64,000 bases of DNA from Hippasteria phrygiana (lineage: Eukaryota; Echinodermata; Asteroidea; Valvatida; Goniasteridae), in NCBI GenBank assembly GCA_037893225.1, contig JAZGUH010000070.1, positions 124,001 through 188,000 on the forward strand. The letters are read 5' to 3'. How positions within the stretch are numbered: position 1 is the first letter of the stretch; every line of letters starts with the position of its first letter. The notes beneath the pieces were generated by a model that saw nothing but the letters and a program-made list of their open reading frames with translations, was not told where the DNA came from and did not search any database. The translations under genes and the position numbers were made by a program. Below are positions 1 through 14,500 of this stretch, piece by piece.

Positions 1-330
1 CAATTTCTGCATTTTCAATCCATTATTGGGGTATTGTGTATGTTATGCTTTGCTGCACAAGCCTCTTGTTTCCACTTTGCTTGGCTGCATAACCCGGCGC
101 CCCCATGAAATACCTGGTATGCCCGGGTTCACGGAAATACTATGAGTTCAGTGGCGGATCTGTGTAGGAGGGAGCATCAAAACAACCTCACCCCCTCAGT
201 CTCAGATGAGGGCCAGTTGCAAACTTTTTTGGGAGTGGTTGTTGTTGCTCTGTTATTGATCAGGGCCAAATTTTACGCTAAAAAACCTGCGCTAATTAAG
301 CTACATGTATCAAAGAAATTCTGTGCTGCC

Positions 331-632
331 CCGTGGAGCGCTGTGGCCTAGTGTACCGGATTCAAGATCTTGGTGAAACTACAGATTGTTGGTTCAATCC
401 AGCCAGGGGTCATGGTGCTGGTGTCCTTGAGTAAGACACTTTGTCACAAGTTGCTTCTCTCCACCTAGGAGTAAATGGTTACGCCTGTGGGCTTAACTTG
501 CAACTTCCCAGGGAGCTGAGGTTTCAGGAATGATTAATAGGCCTGATGAGTAGGGGTAATAATGTAGCACCTTAAACACTGTGATCATGGTGACTAAGTG
601 CACTTTTCAAATCTACATTATTCATTATTAAT
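331..632 (+). mobile_element. SINE, family C (tRNA-derived head)
   Basis: Starts GTGGAGCGCTGTGGCCTAGT, then TTGGTTCAATCC (B-box like) and a tail with GGGAGCTGAGGTTTCAGGAA and the GTGCACTTT ... ATTATTA end. The same tail is at 1128-1412 and, inverted, at 42602-42918. Confidence 0.6.
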
Positions 633-1127
633 GTGCACAAACCATTATTCCTTGCTAACCCAATTTTCTGCTAAAGTAAACATCTTTGCAGATTCCATGA
701 AGTTGGGCTTAGGCCAATTTGCAGGACTTTTTGGAGTGGGGCTTTTACATAATAAAAGTCAGGCCTAGCATTCAAATCACCCCCCCCCCCCCCCCCCCCC
801 CCCACGCGAACATTTCTGGACCTGCTCCTTCAGTCATGTGAACTCAGAACTCTTGATTCTTTGCCTCATTTACGAATGCTCAGAGTCTGCTACATTTCAT
901 TTTATTCTGCAACATAAAATGGCATTTCTATTCTACAAACTGTGGACTCATCTCTTACTTATCTCACAGAAGACACCACGGTACCCAGTGACACAGGTGC
1001 ACTCCGGAGTAACGCCGTCAGAAAAGAGGGTGCACTGGCCCCCGTTTTGGCATGGGTTAACGGGAAGGCAGGGGTCCGCTGGAATGAACGAATGGGTGAG
1101 ACATAATGAGATGGGTAGTTAGTAATA

Positions 1128-1412
1128 TGTTAATGATACTGCAGGTTGTGGGTTCGAGACCAGCAGGCACTTTGTCACAAGTTGCTTCTCTCAACACAGG
1201 TGTAAATGGGTACCTGTGAGGTCAGTGGTGGTTATGTGTTTAATTAGCCCGTGTGCGCTTAAATAACAACCGGGGCTTTATACTCCCCAGGGAGCTGAGG
1301 TTTCAGGAATGATTAATAGGCCCAATGACCAGGGGTAATAATATACCAACTTATGAGCACCGTGGTCTTGGTGGATATGTGCACTTTATAAATGTCCGTT
1401 ATTATTAGGCTG
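1128..1412 (+). mobile_element. SINE, family C
   Basis: Second copy, with GGGTTCGAGACC as B box and the shared GGGAGCTGAGGTTTCAGGAA tail. The head is truncated relative to the copy at 331. Confidence 0.6.
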
Positions 1413-2164
1413 GGGGGAGGGGGGAACTGGTGGGTATGTGGGATATAAAATGGGAACAGAGGTCCTATAATGGGTACATTGGTGGGAAAGTCAAACAGCA
1501 TGCACTGTATATGAGTGTCAAAGGAAAGACGTTGTGGTTTGATGAGTGGTAAGTTACATGAAACAACTGACCTATCGCCGCTTGCGAGTTTTTAGACATT
1601 GCACATGTGCAGCACTTTTAATTGCAATACCGCCGCTTGCCGTGTTTTGAAGATTTTTGTTCTCTTATCAAGAATGTCATGTGATTTTTAACAGATGCTA
1701 TGATTGGCTAATACTTATAAACTGCAATAGGTCAATTGAAATTGTGGGGTTTTAAAAAGACTGTAAAAACGAATGCATTGGTTTAAGACAAATAGAGACA
1801 GGGATGGAAATGGGATGAGTCGACTGGTAGTGGAGGGTAAGATTACGTTGGAACATCTTCCAAGGACGCACCACTCAAACTCTGATTGTTTGGTTGTTAC
1901 TAAACTGGCTATCTGCTGTAGAGATAGCAAGGGCAGTGACTGGCTCCACAAGAGACCAGTGATGGGATTTGTACAAGTGACCCTTTGATTAAAAGACATA
2001 ATTACTTTTTCGACTCTACTAATAAGTCTACCTCCCTTTGTTGCTTAGGGACAAGTTTCAATTGATTGGTACATAATACACCAATTTTATGGACCAATTT
2101 CATAGAGCTGCTTGAGCAAAAGATTTGCTTAATTAATCACACAAAAATCTTGCTTAATAAAATC

Positions 2165-2250
2165 AAGTTAAATTCACTCGGGTGTTACTCGAACCCACGA
2201 CTTCCCGCTTTCTAGTGCAGACGTCTTACCACTCGACCACCCAGCTTGCC
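2165..2250 (-). mobile_element. tRNA-like SINE head
   Basis: On the minus strand GGTGGTCGAGTGGTAAGACG followed by GTGGGTTCGAGTAACACC resembles A and B boxes of a Ser/Leu-type tRNA. A near copy is at 20098-20175. Mismatched stems argue against a functional tRNA. Confidence 0.5.
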
Positions 2251-2435
2251 GGAGTCGGCCGGCTGGTTCGAATCCTTGAAAACAGCAATTCTGCCAAGTT
2301 CATTATGTGGATGTAAGTTTGTCACACACCGGAGTCCTACTACGCCAGGAATACGTCATCAACTCAATTAATATTCCACAGAAGCTTGACTAGACATTGT
2401 GATGTGAAAAACCTCTTGGAACACCCCCAACTTAC

Positions 2436-2549
2436 CCTCTGCACAGAGCTCCCCCCGATAGCCTAGCTGACAGATACAGGTGAAGCTGTTTAGATCATTG
2501 GAGACACACTGACCACCATTGTTGCATGGTCGTTGGGAACAAAGATCAA
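2436..2549 (-). CDS. Exon 22: EGF-like domain 19 (last visible exon)
   Basis: Acceptor TGTTCCAG, donor GAGG|GTAAGT, phase 1-1, 38 codons. Spacing x4, x5, x9, x1, x8: VDLCSQRPC, CNNGGQC, CVSNDLNSFTC, GYRGELC. The intact donor shows that at least one more exon follows to the left. No further EGF exon was found between 2435 and 1, so that exon lies outside the window. Confidence 0.9.
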
Positions 2550-5500
2550 CTGGAACATGAAGAAACAAAGACAAAAAAAAATTGAAGTCTGAAAACTGGC
2601 AAATCCTTTGCAGCATTGTACAAGAAATTGAGGGATGGGATCTTTCATTCTCTTTTTCAAACCAAAACCAACAATGTTTCATGTTAGTTCAGGATCGTAA
2701 CTGAAGAAAGTTGAGGATGCAATCATTGCAGTGCAGGAGAAGCTTTTATGGAAGTTGTCCAATACAAAGCTATATAAAAGCCCCTTTAGGTAAAGGCCTA
2801 CAACAGAGGTGGTGGGGTTGGCCAAATTTTAGGTTGCCAGCCCTACCACCCTTACAGATTACTCAGGTCCAGATCTAACTAAATTTTCAATAGATACCAA
2901 AGAAATTATCAACATTTTCAGACCTACAGACCCAGGTGGGATAAATGTTACTTGTTATTCGTTAAAAATGATGTGTTAATATGATGGGAGGAGTCAGTGA
3001 GTGAGTTGCATGATGGGAAAAATGATGGCTGGGCGATATTATACAAATAATGAATGTTTATGAGCGATGGTAAGAATAATTTCATGAGGTGACAGATTGA
3101 ATGTCCTATTCCACGAGGCGAAGACGAGTGGAATGGGACATTCCATCTGTCACCGAATGAAATTATTCTTACCATTGCACGAATGTGAAACATTCATTAT
3201 TTGTTTTATACAACGCCTGAATAAATCCGACACTGCGACAGATTGCATGCATGGATTTCTTGGTGTATTAACGTTACAACGTGCCGTTTACCTTCTCAGT
3301 CCCGCATAAAACTGTGACAAAAAGTGGTCCAGTTCCGAATCAGTTAAAGCTTTAATTGTTGTTCCTGCGTGTCTTGCAAATTCCTTTAATCATTTGATTG
3401 CATATTTCATTTGTCTCTTTGTGTTAGCAGCGTCAGCATCGCCTACGAGTTCCAATATTTCGTCGTCTGTTAGGAGAACAAACCGCGGCAGTTCGAGAAA
3501 CTCGGCCGCCATGTTGCGTGAATGACAGCGCTGTTTTTTGTAGCCCCACCAAGTAACCGTGAAATTAGAAAAGTTGTGTGGTTCTATCAATGCGCGCGCA
3601 CCATGTGATAGACCCATGTGATAGAACGTATTGGGCGGTGCGGGTTTGCGTCGTGTGATGGGTCGAATAATTCAATGCACGTGATCGACTCTCCACCAAT
3701 CGGATGGCGGGGATTTATTCAGGTGTTGTATAAAACTAAATAACCGTGCACTCGTACAATAAATATGTGGAGTGGGTACGTACGCCCCTACAAGGTCTGC
3801 ACCCCGTCCGACTGGGGATTACAGTTGTGCACAAGAAAAGTTGTCTTCTGTATTCTTTCTGAAAAATGATTTGTGCCTGCCCCCTGAACAACTTCAATGT
3901 AGAGAGTTTGCTAGATGAGATATGTTACCTTGTTGACAGGTATCCCCAAAGTAGCTTTGGGGGCATGTGCAGTCAAAACTGGATCCATCTGAAGCGTGAT
4001 TGCACTGGCCACCATTCTTGCAAGGGTTGGGATTGCAGAGAACCGCTATGGACAAAACATCAGGAAAATCAACACTTGCATCATGGTGTTCCCCTAGGAT
4101 TGCTTAATCTTCATTCAAACGTAGTATACAACATTTGCCTTTTCTGTAATCTTTAGACAAAACGGAGCAATTTACAGACATCAGGGAACTAGACTAGCTG
4201 GCTTGCATCCGATTCACGGATGTGTAACCAACTGCCAAACAAAATGTGGACTATTAAACTAAAATTGGTAAATTGGGGCAGTATTTGATAAAAATGTAAA
4301 AGTGCCCTCACACCATAGCGATCACCAGTTGCGTATGGTTACGAATAAAAAATAGTGGTCATAAGTTTCGAACGCAACTCACACGCAACTAATAGGTTTT
4401 ATAGGTTTGAAGTACGCAACAAGCACGCAGGTGATCGCAGACACACGCAGAGTAAGTTCAGAAATTTTGAACATGTTCAATAATTCTCTGCGAATGCCTG
4501 CGATCAATTTATACGCAACAGGGACGCAACAGGTACGCTACGCACACAACACGATCGCAACACGATCGCAACAGGTACGCAACTCATAAGTTATGAACGC
4601 AGGTCAAAATTTGAGGTATCTGGCAAGGTTTTGGTAGCGTACATGTTGCGAATGTGTTGCGTACCTGTTGCGATCATGTTGCGATCTTGTTGTGTGCCTG
4701 TTGCGATCCTGTTGCGATCCTGTTGCGTGTGTAGCGTACCCCCAACCTATTGTGCTTATTCCCAGCGTATCCCCAACCTATGCCCTGCGTATCCAACCTA
4801 TTAGTTGCGTGTGAGTTGCGTGCGTGTGAGTTGCGTGTTAGTTGCGTACTACATGCGTGTTGAGAAATGGTATAAATAGTGGGCCTTTTCTAGATCGGTG
4901 TCAGTTGTTGGTGGACCTCCGAGGTGACAACATGGAGCTACCTCTTGCTGTTATTGGACATCAGTTTAATCTGGTCAATTTAGCAATTCAACACATTCGC
5001 AACTATCACGCAACTTGTAAGTTTTGAACGCAACTCAAACGCAACTCGTAAGTTCTGCACGCAACTCACACGCAACTCGCACGCAACTCGTACACAGATG
5101 ATCGCAGATGTTGGGCGATCATAAGTTCAGTTCGCAACCCACACGCTACCCACACGCTACCCACACGCAACATACACGCAACCCACACGCAACCCACACG
5201 CAACTCACACGCAACCCATAGGTTAAATAGGTTAAAAATTGTTGATTTGGGTTGCGTTTGGTGCGTATAACAATATTTTGTACACGCAACTCATAGGTTT
5301 CAGCATACGCTATGGTGTGAGGGCACCTTAAGGTTTTTCCAACGATGGTTGGCCGACCATCACTAAAAATTTATACAAAAATTCTACTTTTCTTGAAAAT
5401 GAAAGCACACCAGGTGCCATGATTTCACAGGATGCTTGAGACTATTATTTACTTACAGTCAAGTAAGGTATTTTATATTTCAGTGGTTTTGTTTTTTGAT

Positions 5501-8500
5501 GTTTGCAAATGTTGTATATTACCTTTAAATATTATTTAATCATCAAAGAAGCCACAAGGTTTTGAGTCGTATCCTCATTAAGTGATCCCAACAATGTCGC
5601 TTCCCAGGTTGTATCGTAAAATTGGGCATGATCCCTGGCTACGTCATTATGGGTTTATGACTTCTGACTAGCACTAGCCCCCCCCCCCCCCCCCCCACCC
5701 CCGAACAAACCAAACAAAAATACTGACAATTTGGGAGACCATCAACATAGGGCAAGATCAGTTGGTATTGCGCCGGTACGGTATTCTGGAAGTCGCTGGT
5801 TGGAATCCCGCTCCCGCCAGTTTTCTTTGTTCACTTTGAAAATTTACTCTAATTTACCTAGTCAGTTTCCCTTGTGGTTTGTTTGACGAATTATAAATTT
5901 AAATGTCGTATCCTCATTGAGTGATCCCCACAATGTCGCTTCCCAGGTTGTATCGTAAAATCAGGCGTGATCCCTGGCTATACGGCATTCTGGGTTTATG
6001 ACTTTTGCCCTCAAACAAAGAAAACTGACAATTTAGGAGACCTCCAACATAGGGAAGTTAGCTCAGTCGGTAGAGCACTGATACGGTATTCCGGAGGTTG
6101 CAGGTTGGAATCCCGCTCCTGCCAGTTTGAAAATGAAATAGTCTTTTAGGTAATGATATCATTGTGATGTTGAGGTTGTTTGAGTGAAACACCCCCTGGT
6201 GCTTTCACAGCACGACCAATTGTAGACCTGGCTTGACATTTTGGGAACACTAAACGGAAAGAATAACGAACCGATGTTGCAGCGATCCCCAGTCCAGAAT
6301 GGCCAACAGTCGCATGTAAATGACGCTCCGTCGGCAATCACTGAACACGTGCCAAAGTTGCAAGGCGATTCTAAACAAGGGCTTACTATAAAAAAAAAGA
6401 AAAAAAAAGAAAGTAAAGTTAATCCCTTCCACTGAACACAAACACAAGTTTTAACTGTAACAATCCATTTTTGAAAGTCTACGCATTTCCGCATGGTGTT
6501 ACCATGATCTGCATGTAAAGAAAACTTTGCAAATTTCCAAATATGATTGCCAATTTCATTACATTTTTTAGAAGATTGAAAGCTTACTCAAACTTCTCAC
6601 TGGATTATAGTGGTTTGACTGATATATTATGACTAAGTGTTGGGGGAGGTGAGTCGGTCTCTCCAACGGTAGAAGTTACCCCACCTGGGTCTATAGGTCT
6701 GAAAATTGGGTTAATTTCTTTGTTATCTATTGAAGATTTATCCTCTATTTAGATCTGGACTCAGGAAAACTAAGGGCATTGTAGCCCTTTACCAAGAGTG
6801 GCATTCAGGCTTGTATTGGGCGACTTCCATAAAAACAAGTTATTGTGGGGTGCCTTGGTAGATGAGGAAGAAAATTACAATTTTAGATGCTGGAAGTGCC
6901 GTGGCCTAGTGGTTTAGAGCATTGAATGGGTGTTTTGCGGGTAATTCTGGGTTCAAGCCCAGTCCTGGGCTATAGCACTTCTACGCTTAATATGGGTAGA
7001 GGCATTATTCATGCCTTGCAGTGGACTAGTTACCCATCCCGACCCTATTCATACTGTGAAGAGATCAGATTATCTCGTCTTGTTTCAGTGTGAGGGGCTG
7101 GTTCTTCCACACTTTCCTCTGTAGCCCACACCTCAGGTGGCCCTTGGCCTTGTGACGGGCAACTTCCAAAAAAAAAAAAAAAAAAAAATTAACAAGTGCT
7201 TGTGTTTTCACTGAAAAAGAAAAGAACGTCATTTTTGGTTTTTCAATTCTAAGAAAATCCTTTCATCAGTGTAAGCAAGAGGACACTAGTGTTTACCCCT
7301 TGTGTACGGCAGTTGATGGGGGGATGTATGCCAAAAATGGGCTGTGCAGCCAAGCTAGATGTACAGTATATCCATCTATCTAATCTAGTTGAAAGATGAA
7401 TGGATTGAGTGCGTGCAGGAATGCACGTATAGATGACAACATGCCTTTTTCTTTCTTCAAACTGCAGCTATGGGCATCGATTGTATTTAAGAGGTTAATA
7501 TGAGGCAGTCTTTGTCAAAATAGCATAAGTCAAATCCTTCAAAATAACCCAACAACTATCTTTTGAACACAGAACTTATTAACTCATTGTCAGTAATAAA
7601 TAATCAAACCGTCCGTGCGTAGTCATCTGTAAATGATGACAGGCTTTCAAGCAGGTCCCAGGTGAAAAAGTAAATCAAAAATTTATTTACAAAAACCGGA
7701 CAAGACTAGGACTTTTAAATTGGAGGACAAAATCAGGATAAAAGTAGGACTTTTTCGAGCTTTCAGGAGTAGTTTTTGTTGATACTCAACCATGTCCACA
7801 GCATCACAAGCCTCATTTGGCATGTTCTGTACTCACAACACTTGTGCTCCATCCTCAACTAAGCTCTTGGAAGTAAAGTTGCAGTACTCCTGCACCCAAA
7901 CCCCAGAGATTAATTCTGGAGAAAACCCACGGAATCAGGTAAGGCTTGAAAAAACCCAATCTACATGTTGACCCCGGTTGGGATTGGAACTTCAGTCACA
8001 GGGGTAGACTAGGAGAGGAAGCTCTTGCCATACTAACTCTACAGGGCATTTTGGGCTCAGAAATTAATTGAATCCATTAAGAAACACTGTGCCATACCTC
8101 TTTGGCACAATCTTTGTACTCCAAGGATCAAGACCAAACTTACTAATGTTGCAAGTTGATCCGTAGTAGTTCGGCTCACAGTCACACACAAACGAGTTGT
8201 CCATCTCACGACAGGTGCCACGATCGCAAGGCTCTTGGAAACATTGCAGTTCTGAGGGTTGTATGAACATACGCATAGTAAGTCCTTCAATTTGTGCTCA
8301 TATTCACAACAAATCTTTTTGTTTTAATACAAAACATATCAGTAAAAATAAAATAATATAAGGCTACTGTCTGATTGCCAATTGGAATAACCGGAAAGAT
8401 ACGAATGATAAAAGCTAGGCCCGGTAAAATAGGCTCAACTTTCTTAAATGTTTCAAAAAATCATTGACAAAGATTACGTCAAGCCTTGCAATCTCATATC

Positions 8501-11500
8501 AGGGGCGTGCTACATACCTTGGTCACACAGGAAACCACCCCAGCCCATGTCACACAGGCACATATAAGAGACATCTGTGGGGACACATGTACCGCGTTCA
8601 CACTGATGATTCACACAGGCCACCACTACACCGGGTAGAGAAAAACAAAGATTAAATCATGTATGAAACAGAGATTTCTATGGGGACCAAGCCTGTACTT
8701 ACAGCAACAGCTAGCCATGCACAAACCTTTATAAGCAAGGGCGTAGAATCGAGTCTACAAGTGGGGGTGGGATGAAGATGAAGTTCACAAAACCTGACGA
8801 CGTGGGCATTTTGGAGGGGGGGGGGGGGGGGGGCGGTGGGTGTTTTGGGTTTATGGTTTATTAAATGGTGTGTATTAATTATTGTCCATATATACACATA
8901 CATACCCACATTTTAACCCTCTTTCGGACAGTTGTACTGGGGGAAAATTTACATTTCCATATTGGCATCCTAAAAGGATGCAACTTCCCCACATTTACAC
9001 ACCATCGCCCACTCATTAGGCTACTTATGGTTAACTTTCTTAGAGTTTAGGCATTCTCGTGAAGATGGTCAGAGCATACTTACCGGAACGTTTAGTTTAT
9101 ACATCTGGTTCTTTTCAGAACCATTCTCTTAATTTGAGAAATATTTCCACATGGTGTTTCCGTAAACCTTTCATTTATTAAGACCGGATAGCTGAGCTTG
9201 TTGAGCACTGGTACAATAATCCAGAGAACAGTGGTTCAAATCCCAATCATGTCAGTTTTCTTAGTTCACTTTGAAGAGGGACATGTTTACCTATTTCGCA
9301 GCGTGGACCCGTATGCGTAGAGGGGCAGTTGCAGAAAAGAGATGGGGTACCATCTGGGTTTTCGTATCCACAGATTCCACCGTTGCGGCAGTAGAACTCG
9401 TTGTTATAGCATGGGTTGGCTGCAAGAAGATGATAAAATAAAGAACATTGGCAAAGCTAGCCAAAATTCTTGTGTTTCGCACCTCTCTGAGTGGTTTGCG
9501 ATCTAGGATTTTAAAGCAGGTTTTAGATAAAACCAGAGCTGAATGTATATCAAAATTCTTGAATGCTAACTGCATCCATGTTTGTGTACAAACCTATGGA
9601 AACCTCCAAATTTAATATGGCTTTTGTATGGCCATTTGCATATGTGCGTTTATACCAGGGGTGAGATTGGTCCAAAATGAAAAATCAACAGAAAATCTAC
9701 AAAAAATCCAGATCAACGTAAAGTTTGTATTTGCCTAAAGGCACCCCCATAAAATATCAATTTTTATTGTTCTAGTGCCTATATCCACTTTTACAAGTAA
9801 AAACACCTTTCGGGCAACACCTCAGGAATTCCAGATTGCAAAAGAGATTCTTTAGAAATTCTGAAATCCCGACCGAAAATCCCGAAATGAGGAAAAATCC
9901 TGACAAATCTCACCCCTGTTATACAGATTTCCATGCGTTAAAGAACACAACATTGTTGATTTCAACAATGGTTTAGTTTGAGCAAGATAAATGTGTAAAT
10001 AAAGCAATGCTTTTTAAGTTAAAGTCATGGATGTTTGCAGACACGTGCAAAAGGATGCATGGAGAACGACCGCACAATGTTTTTAGATAATTAAAGTTGT
10101 TCTTCAATTACACACACAACAGGCAAACCCACCAATCATGGCGGCGCCCAGGATGGCTTCAAAGTATCTGTGTGATGGAATGAGGAGTTAGCACTCTAAT
10201 AATTAAATTTACATGCAGCTCTATGGATAAAACGGATATACAAATGGACCCAGCAGTATGCCCAGAGACCAGTTTCTATGGAGTCATTTGGGCTTATCTT
10301 TTAAATGACGGGCACTTCGGGACAAAATAGGGCTCAATTTGTTGGGGCACAATTGCAATTTCAAGTGGGGGTTGTTACAATTGTTTTTATTTATTTATTT
10401 GTTTATATTTTTTGTTATGATTTGTTATTTTTTTAAATGTTTGTTTATTTGATTTTTATTATTATTTTTTTTTTAGTTGTGCAGTGTGTAATGTACATAT
10501 CAAAATCTTCCTTAACCCCAAAGGCCTTGTCACACGTGGCAATTTTTTACAAGCAAACTGAAGGCAACTAACAGCACTGCAGGCTAAAAGAATGTATCAT
10601 AAAGGATATTTTTCCGACAATGTACTAAAAATTGTATTGAACTGAAATGTGAATATGTTCTATTTGGAGATTGTCTGGAACTGAGTGCCATTAGCCTTTT
10701 AAAAGGTATGGCGGACACAATAGGAGGGCGCTATTTGATTTGGGTAAAACCTTTGTATTTATACCCAAATCAAATAGCGCCCTCTTATTGTGTCTGCCAT
10801 ACCTCTAAAAGGCTAATAACCTGCCTCGTGTGACATGGCCCTTTACAGTTCTGACTCCTCCAATTACAATACGTTTTTCACACCAGCGAGGAATATAGTT
10901 AGGGTTAATACATGTTTGAAATAGGGCTAGCGAAATGTTTACCACCAATGTCAGAAAAAAAGTTTGGACAGAACAAAATACAAATGCTGGATTGATACTG
11001 TTTTAACAGGCTTCTTGACTTACAATTCTGACAGAATGTCCCAATGAATTGTAAACCTGGAATGACGGAGCAGTCACAGAAAAAGTCGAACACGCCGGGG
11101 ATTGGTATGCAGAATCCACCATTCTGGCACGGGTTGGTGTTGCAGCCGGAAACTGTGTCCATGGGAAACAAAATGACAAATTTTTAATGTCACTAAAAAA
11201 TAACAGGACTGAGAGATGTTCTGCAGTGGTTGAAAGACATAAGGGAAGATTTAACTGTACTACTACTGAGGTACACACAGACTCACAAAATTATATTTCT
11301 TTTGGCCAAAAAAGGCCTTGCTTCAAATATCCCTAAAAAAACACACAAAAAAACACAAATGCAAGCAGGATTTTTAACAAATTATCATTTCCTAAATTCC
11401 ATTTCCTAAATTCCATTTGTTTGTGCCTTGCACCAACTTTGAATGGCTGGGTGATCTACAGAAATTGAATTTACTGCCACGAGCGAGCGAGGCCGGAAAT

Positions 11501-14500
11501 ATCAGGGTGTGCTACCCGCAGATGACGGCCTGAACCCATCTGGCACCCAGGCTTGGGAAAAATAATCCCGCGCCTGGTTAATAAAGCCAGGAAATATAAC
11601 ATTTCACTCACAACTTTAAAACTCACCGGAAAATGTAAGATTTATAAACATGGTTATTTTGTACTCAGTTTAGGTGTAATTTGGGATAAAATTATTCCTC
11701 GGCTAGAGGAAAAACAAGAGTACGCGCCATGTTAGCTGTCATTTGTAATACTCTCGACAACAGTACCTGGAGTTTGACACGTTGGGCCAGTCCAGCTGGT
11801 AGTGCAGTAACACAGGTACCCGGCCTGATTGTTGGCATTGTTCGGCAAACACGTGCCGTCATTTTGGCATGGAAACTGGCTGTCGCAAAGGTTAACTGCA
11901 GAGGGTAAGAAACATGGGAAAGCACACTTTGCGTAAAGTGACGCCTGCAGAACAAATCAACACAGCATTGGATGTCCTGGGCGGTGCGGATGCAGGACGC
12001 AGGATCTGACCTTATTCATGAGTTGATCAAAAGTTGCATCCTTAATCCGTTCTGTCTGGCTGTTAATAATGACGTGCTGGTATGTCATATGGGCTTGTGC
12101 AGCCAAGGATATTGCACACAGTAGGCAAACAATATGAATTCAATATGTGCAGGAATGCGCATACAAATTACAACAACCGGCCAGGTCTTTTTCACAATAT
12201 GGAGGAAATATGTAATCAGTGGGTTAAAAACATTTTGTAGGACATACACATGTGTATGATTGCACCTGTTTTGCATTTTTAGTTATTTCATTCACTGCAA
12301 TTTCCAGGGGGGGGGGGGGGGGGGTCAGACCTCTCCTTGGAGGAAGGGGTTGTATCTCCTCCTGCATAGTTGCGCCACCGGTTCGAGGAAATTCTCCAAA
12401 TTGACAGACCACTCAACAACTGATTGGTTATGAGTTGGACTGGTTTTCAGTCAGGCAGAGCAAACGTCGTCAAATCAGAAACAGACAATCTTACTACGTG
12501 TCTTTTTGCCGTCTCAATGTTTACCTGATATGTCGCAGTTTCTCCCAGTCCAAGTAGATAGACAGAAGCAATAATAGTCAGCCTGGCTGTTGGCATTATT
12601 GGGTGTGCATGTGCCTCCGTTCACACACAGCACAGACGACGTACACAGGTTCACTGTTGAAGCAAACGTGCAAGGGATATTTAGTTCAATTTGTTTTCAC
12701 CCATCCTGACCCTATTCATACTGTGAAGAGATCAGATTATCTGGTCTTGTTTCATAAAGGGGGCTGGTTCTTCCACACTTTCCTCTGTAGCCCACACCTC
12801 GAGTGGCCCTTGGCCTTGTGATGGGCAACTTCCATAAACAAAAACTTGACAAGTACTTGTGTTTTCACTGAAAATGAAAAGAACGTCCTTTTTGGTTTTT
12901 CAATTCTAAGAAAATCCTTTCATCAGTGTAAGCAAGAGGACACTAGTGTTTACCCCTTGTGTACGGCAGTTGTTGATGGGGGGATGTATGCCAAAAATGG
13001 GCTGTGCAGTCAAGCTAGATGTACAGTATATCCATCTATCTAATCTAGTTGAAAGATGAATGGATTGAGTGTGTGCAGGAATGCACGTATAGATGACAAC
13101 ATGCCTTTTTCTTTCTTCAAACTGCAGCTATGGGCATCGTCTATATTTAAGAGGTTAATATGAGGCAGTCCTTGTCAAAATAGCATAAGTCAAATCCTTC
13201 AAAATAACAACAACTATCTTTTGAACACAGAACTTATTAACTCATTGTCAGTAATAAATAATCAAACCGTCCGTGCGTAGTCATCTGTAAATGATGACAG
13301 GCTTTCAAGCAGGTCCCAGGTGAAAAAGTAAATCAAAAATTTATTTACAAAAACCGGACAAGACTAGGACTTTTAAATTGGAGGACAAAATCAGGATAAA
13401 AGTAGGACTTTTTCAAGCTTTCAGGAGTAGTTTTTGTTGATACTCAACCATGTCCACAGCATCACAAGCCTCATTTGGCATGTTCTGTACTCACAACACT
13501 TGTGCTCCATCCTCAACTAAGCTCTTGGAAGTAAAGTTGCAGTACTCCTGCACCCAAACCCTTATTTGTGTATATTTCATATGATAGTAGGTAACACTGT
13601 TATGAAAAATATTGACAAATATTGATGGTAGCACTTTAAAGACTACATAAAAATATTTTTTAAATTTCAGTTAGTCTTTAAAGTGCTATTAACTTAAATA
13701 TTTATCTAAATCTAGCTGACTAACATGGCTGTAAACTACTGTGAAAAATATTCAATGCAATTTCATTTTTCATTGATTTTTTGTGTTCTTGAGTTGTGGG
13801 ACAAGAAAGTAGAAAAAAAGTAGAAACAAATAATAGGAATTTCAACAAAAAACTAGGCAAAGTAGGAGCAAGGTAACAAATTTGGAAAAAGTTGGAAAAC
13901 AGGGGGGGGGGGGAGATTTGAGAAAAATGAAACCCCCACAAAACATTAAATTTGTATAGCATTGCTAAAACATGTATAACAAAACTGCATTTTCTACAAA
14001 AGAGATGGTTCAAAATTACAAAAAATAAGAATAAAAAGAAGACTGTTTCAGGTTGCAGAGGTCATTTTGGAATGATTAAAACAATTTAAAGACCAAAAAA
14101 GCTTCAGGAAATCTGGAATACATCTCACCAAAAATCCTGAAATCTGGAAAAAGTAGGAATACTTGAAAGCCTGTCATTATACCAGGTCCATTACATGCAC
14201 CTCAAAAACCCAGTCCCGCCAAGAATTCTGTCAGTTTAATAATGATGTCATCCCTGATGTCATCCCTAACTCCGCTTACAGCAGGGGTCAATTTACTTAG
14301 CACAAAAAGTCTTGCTTACAGTACATTGAATTGAAAGTAAACACTCTGAATGGGAATGGGACATTTTGTGAGAAGAATTCCCATTCACATTCACATTTCA
14401 CATTTCTTACACAACTTTTCCCCCTGTGAATTCAAGTGGGAAATTATTTTCCCACTTTGAGAAAAAGTGTGAAAATATTTTCCCACTTTTGTGAAAAGGC

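Larger units (their letters stand above)
1..2435. other. Intron sequence left of exon 22, repeat-rich
   Basis: No EGF-type cysteine pattern on either strand. It holds two copies of a tRNA-derived SINE (331-632, 1128-1412), a run of about 23 C (780-803), and a tRNA-like sequence on the minus strand near 2165-2250. Positions 1-130 resemble a dispersed repeat also seen near 43015-43210 and 43700-43860. 1415-2160 shows nothing recognisable. Confidence 0.6.

Noticed and set aside
6241..6435. Plus-strand frame over exon 20
   Set aside because: Antisense shadow of the EGF exon; the minus strand has the six-cysteine pattern and splice sites.
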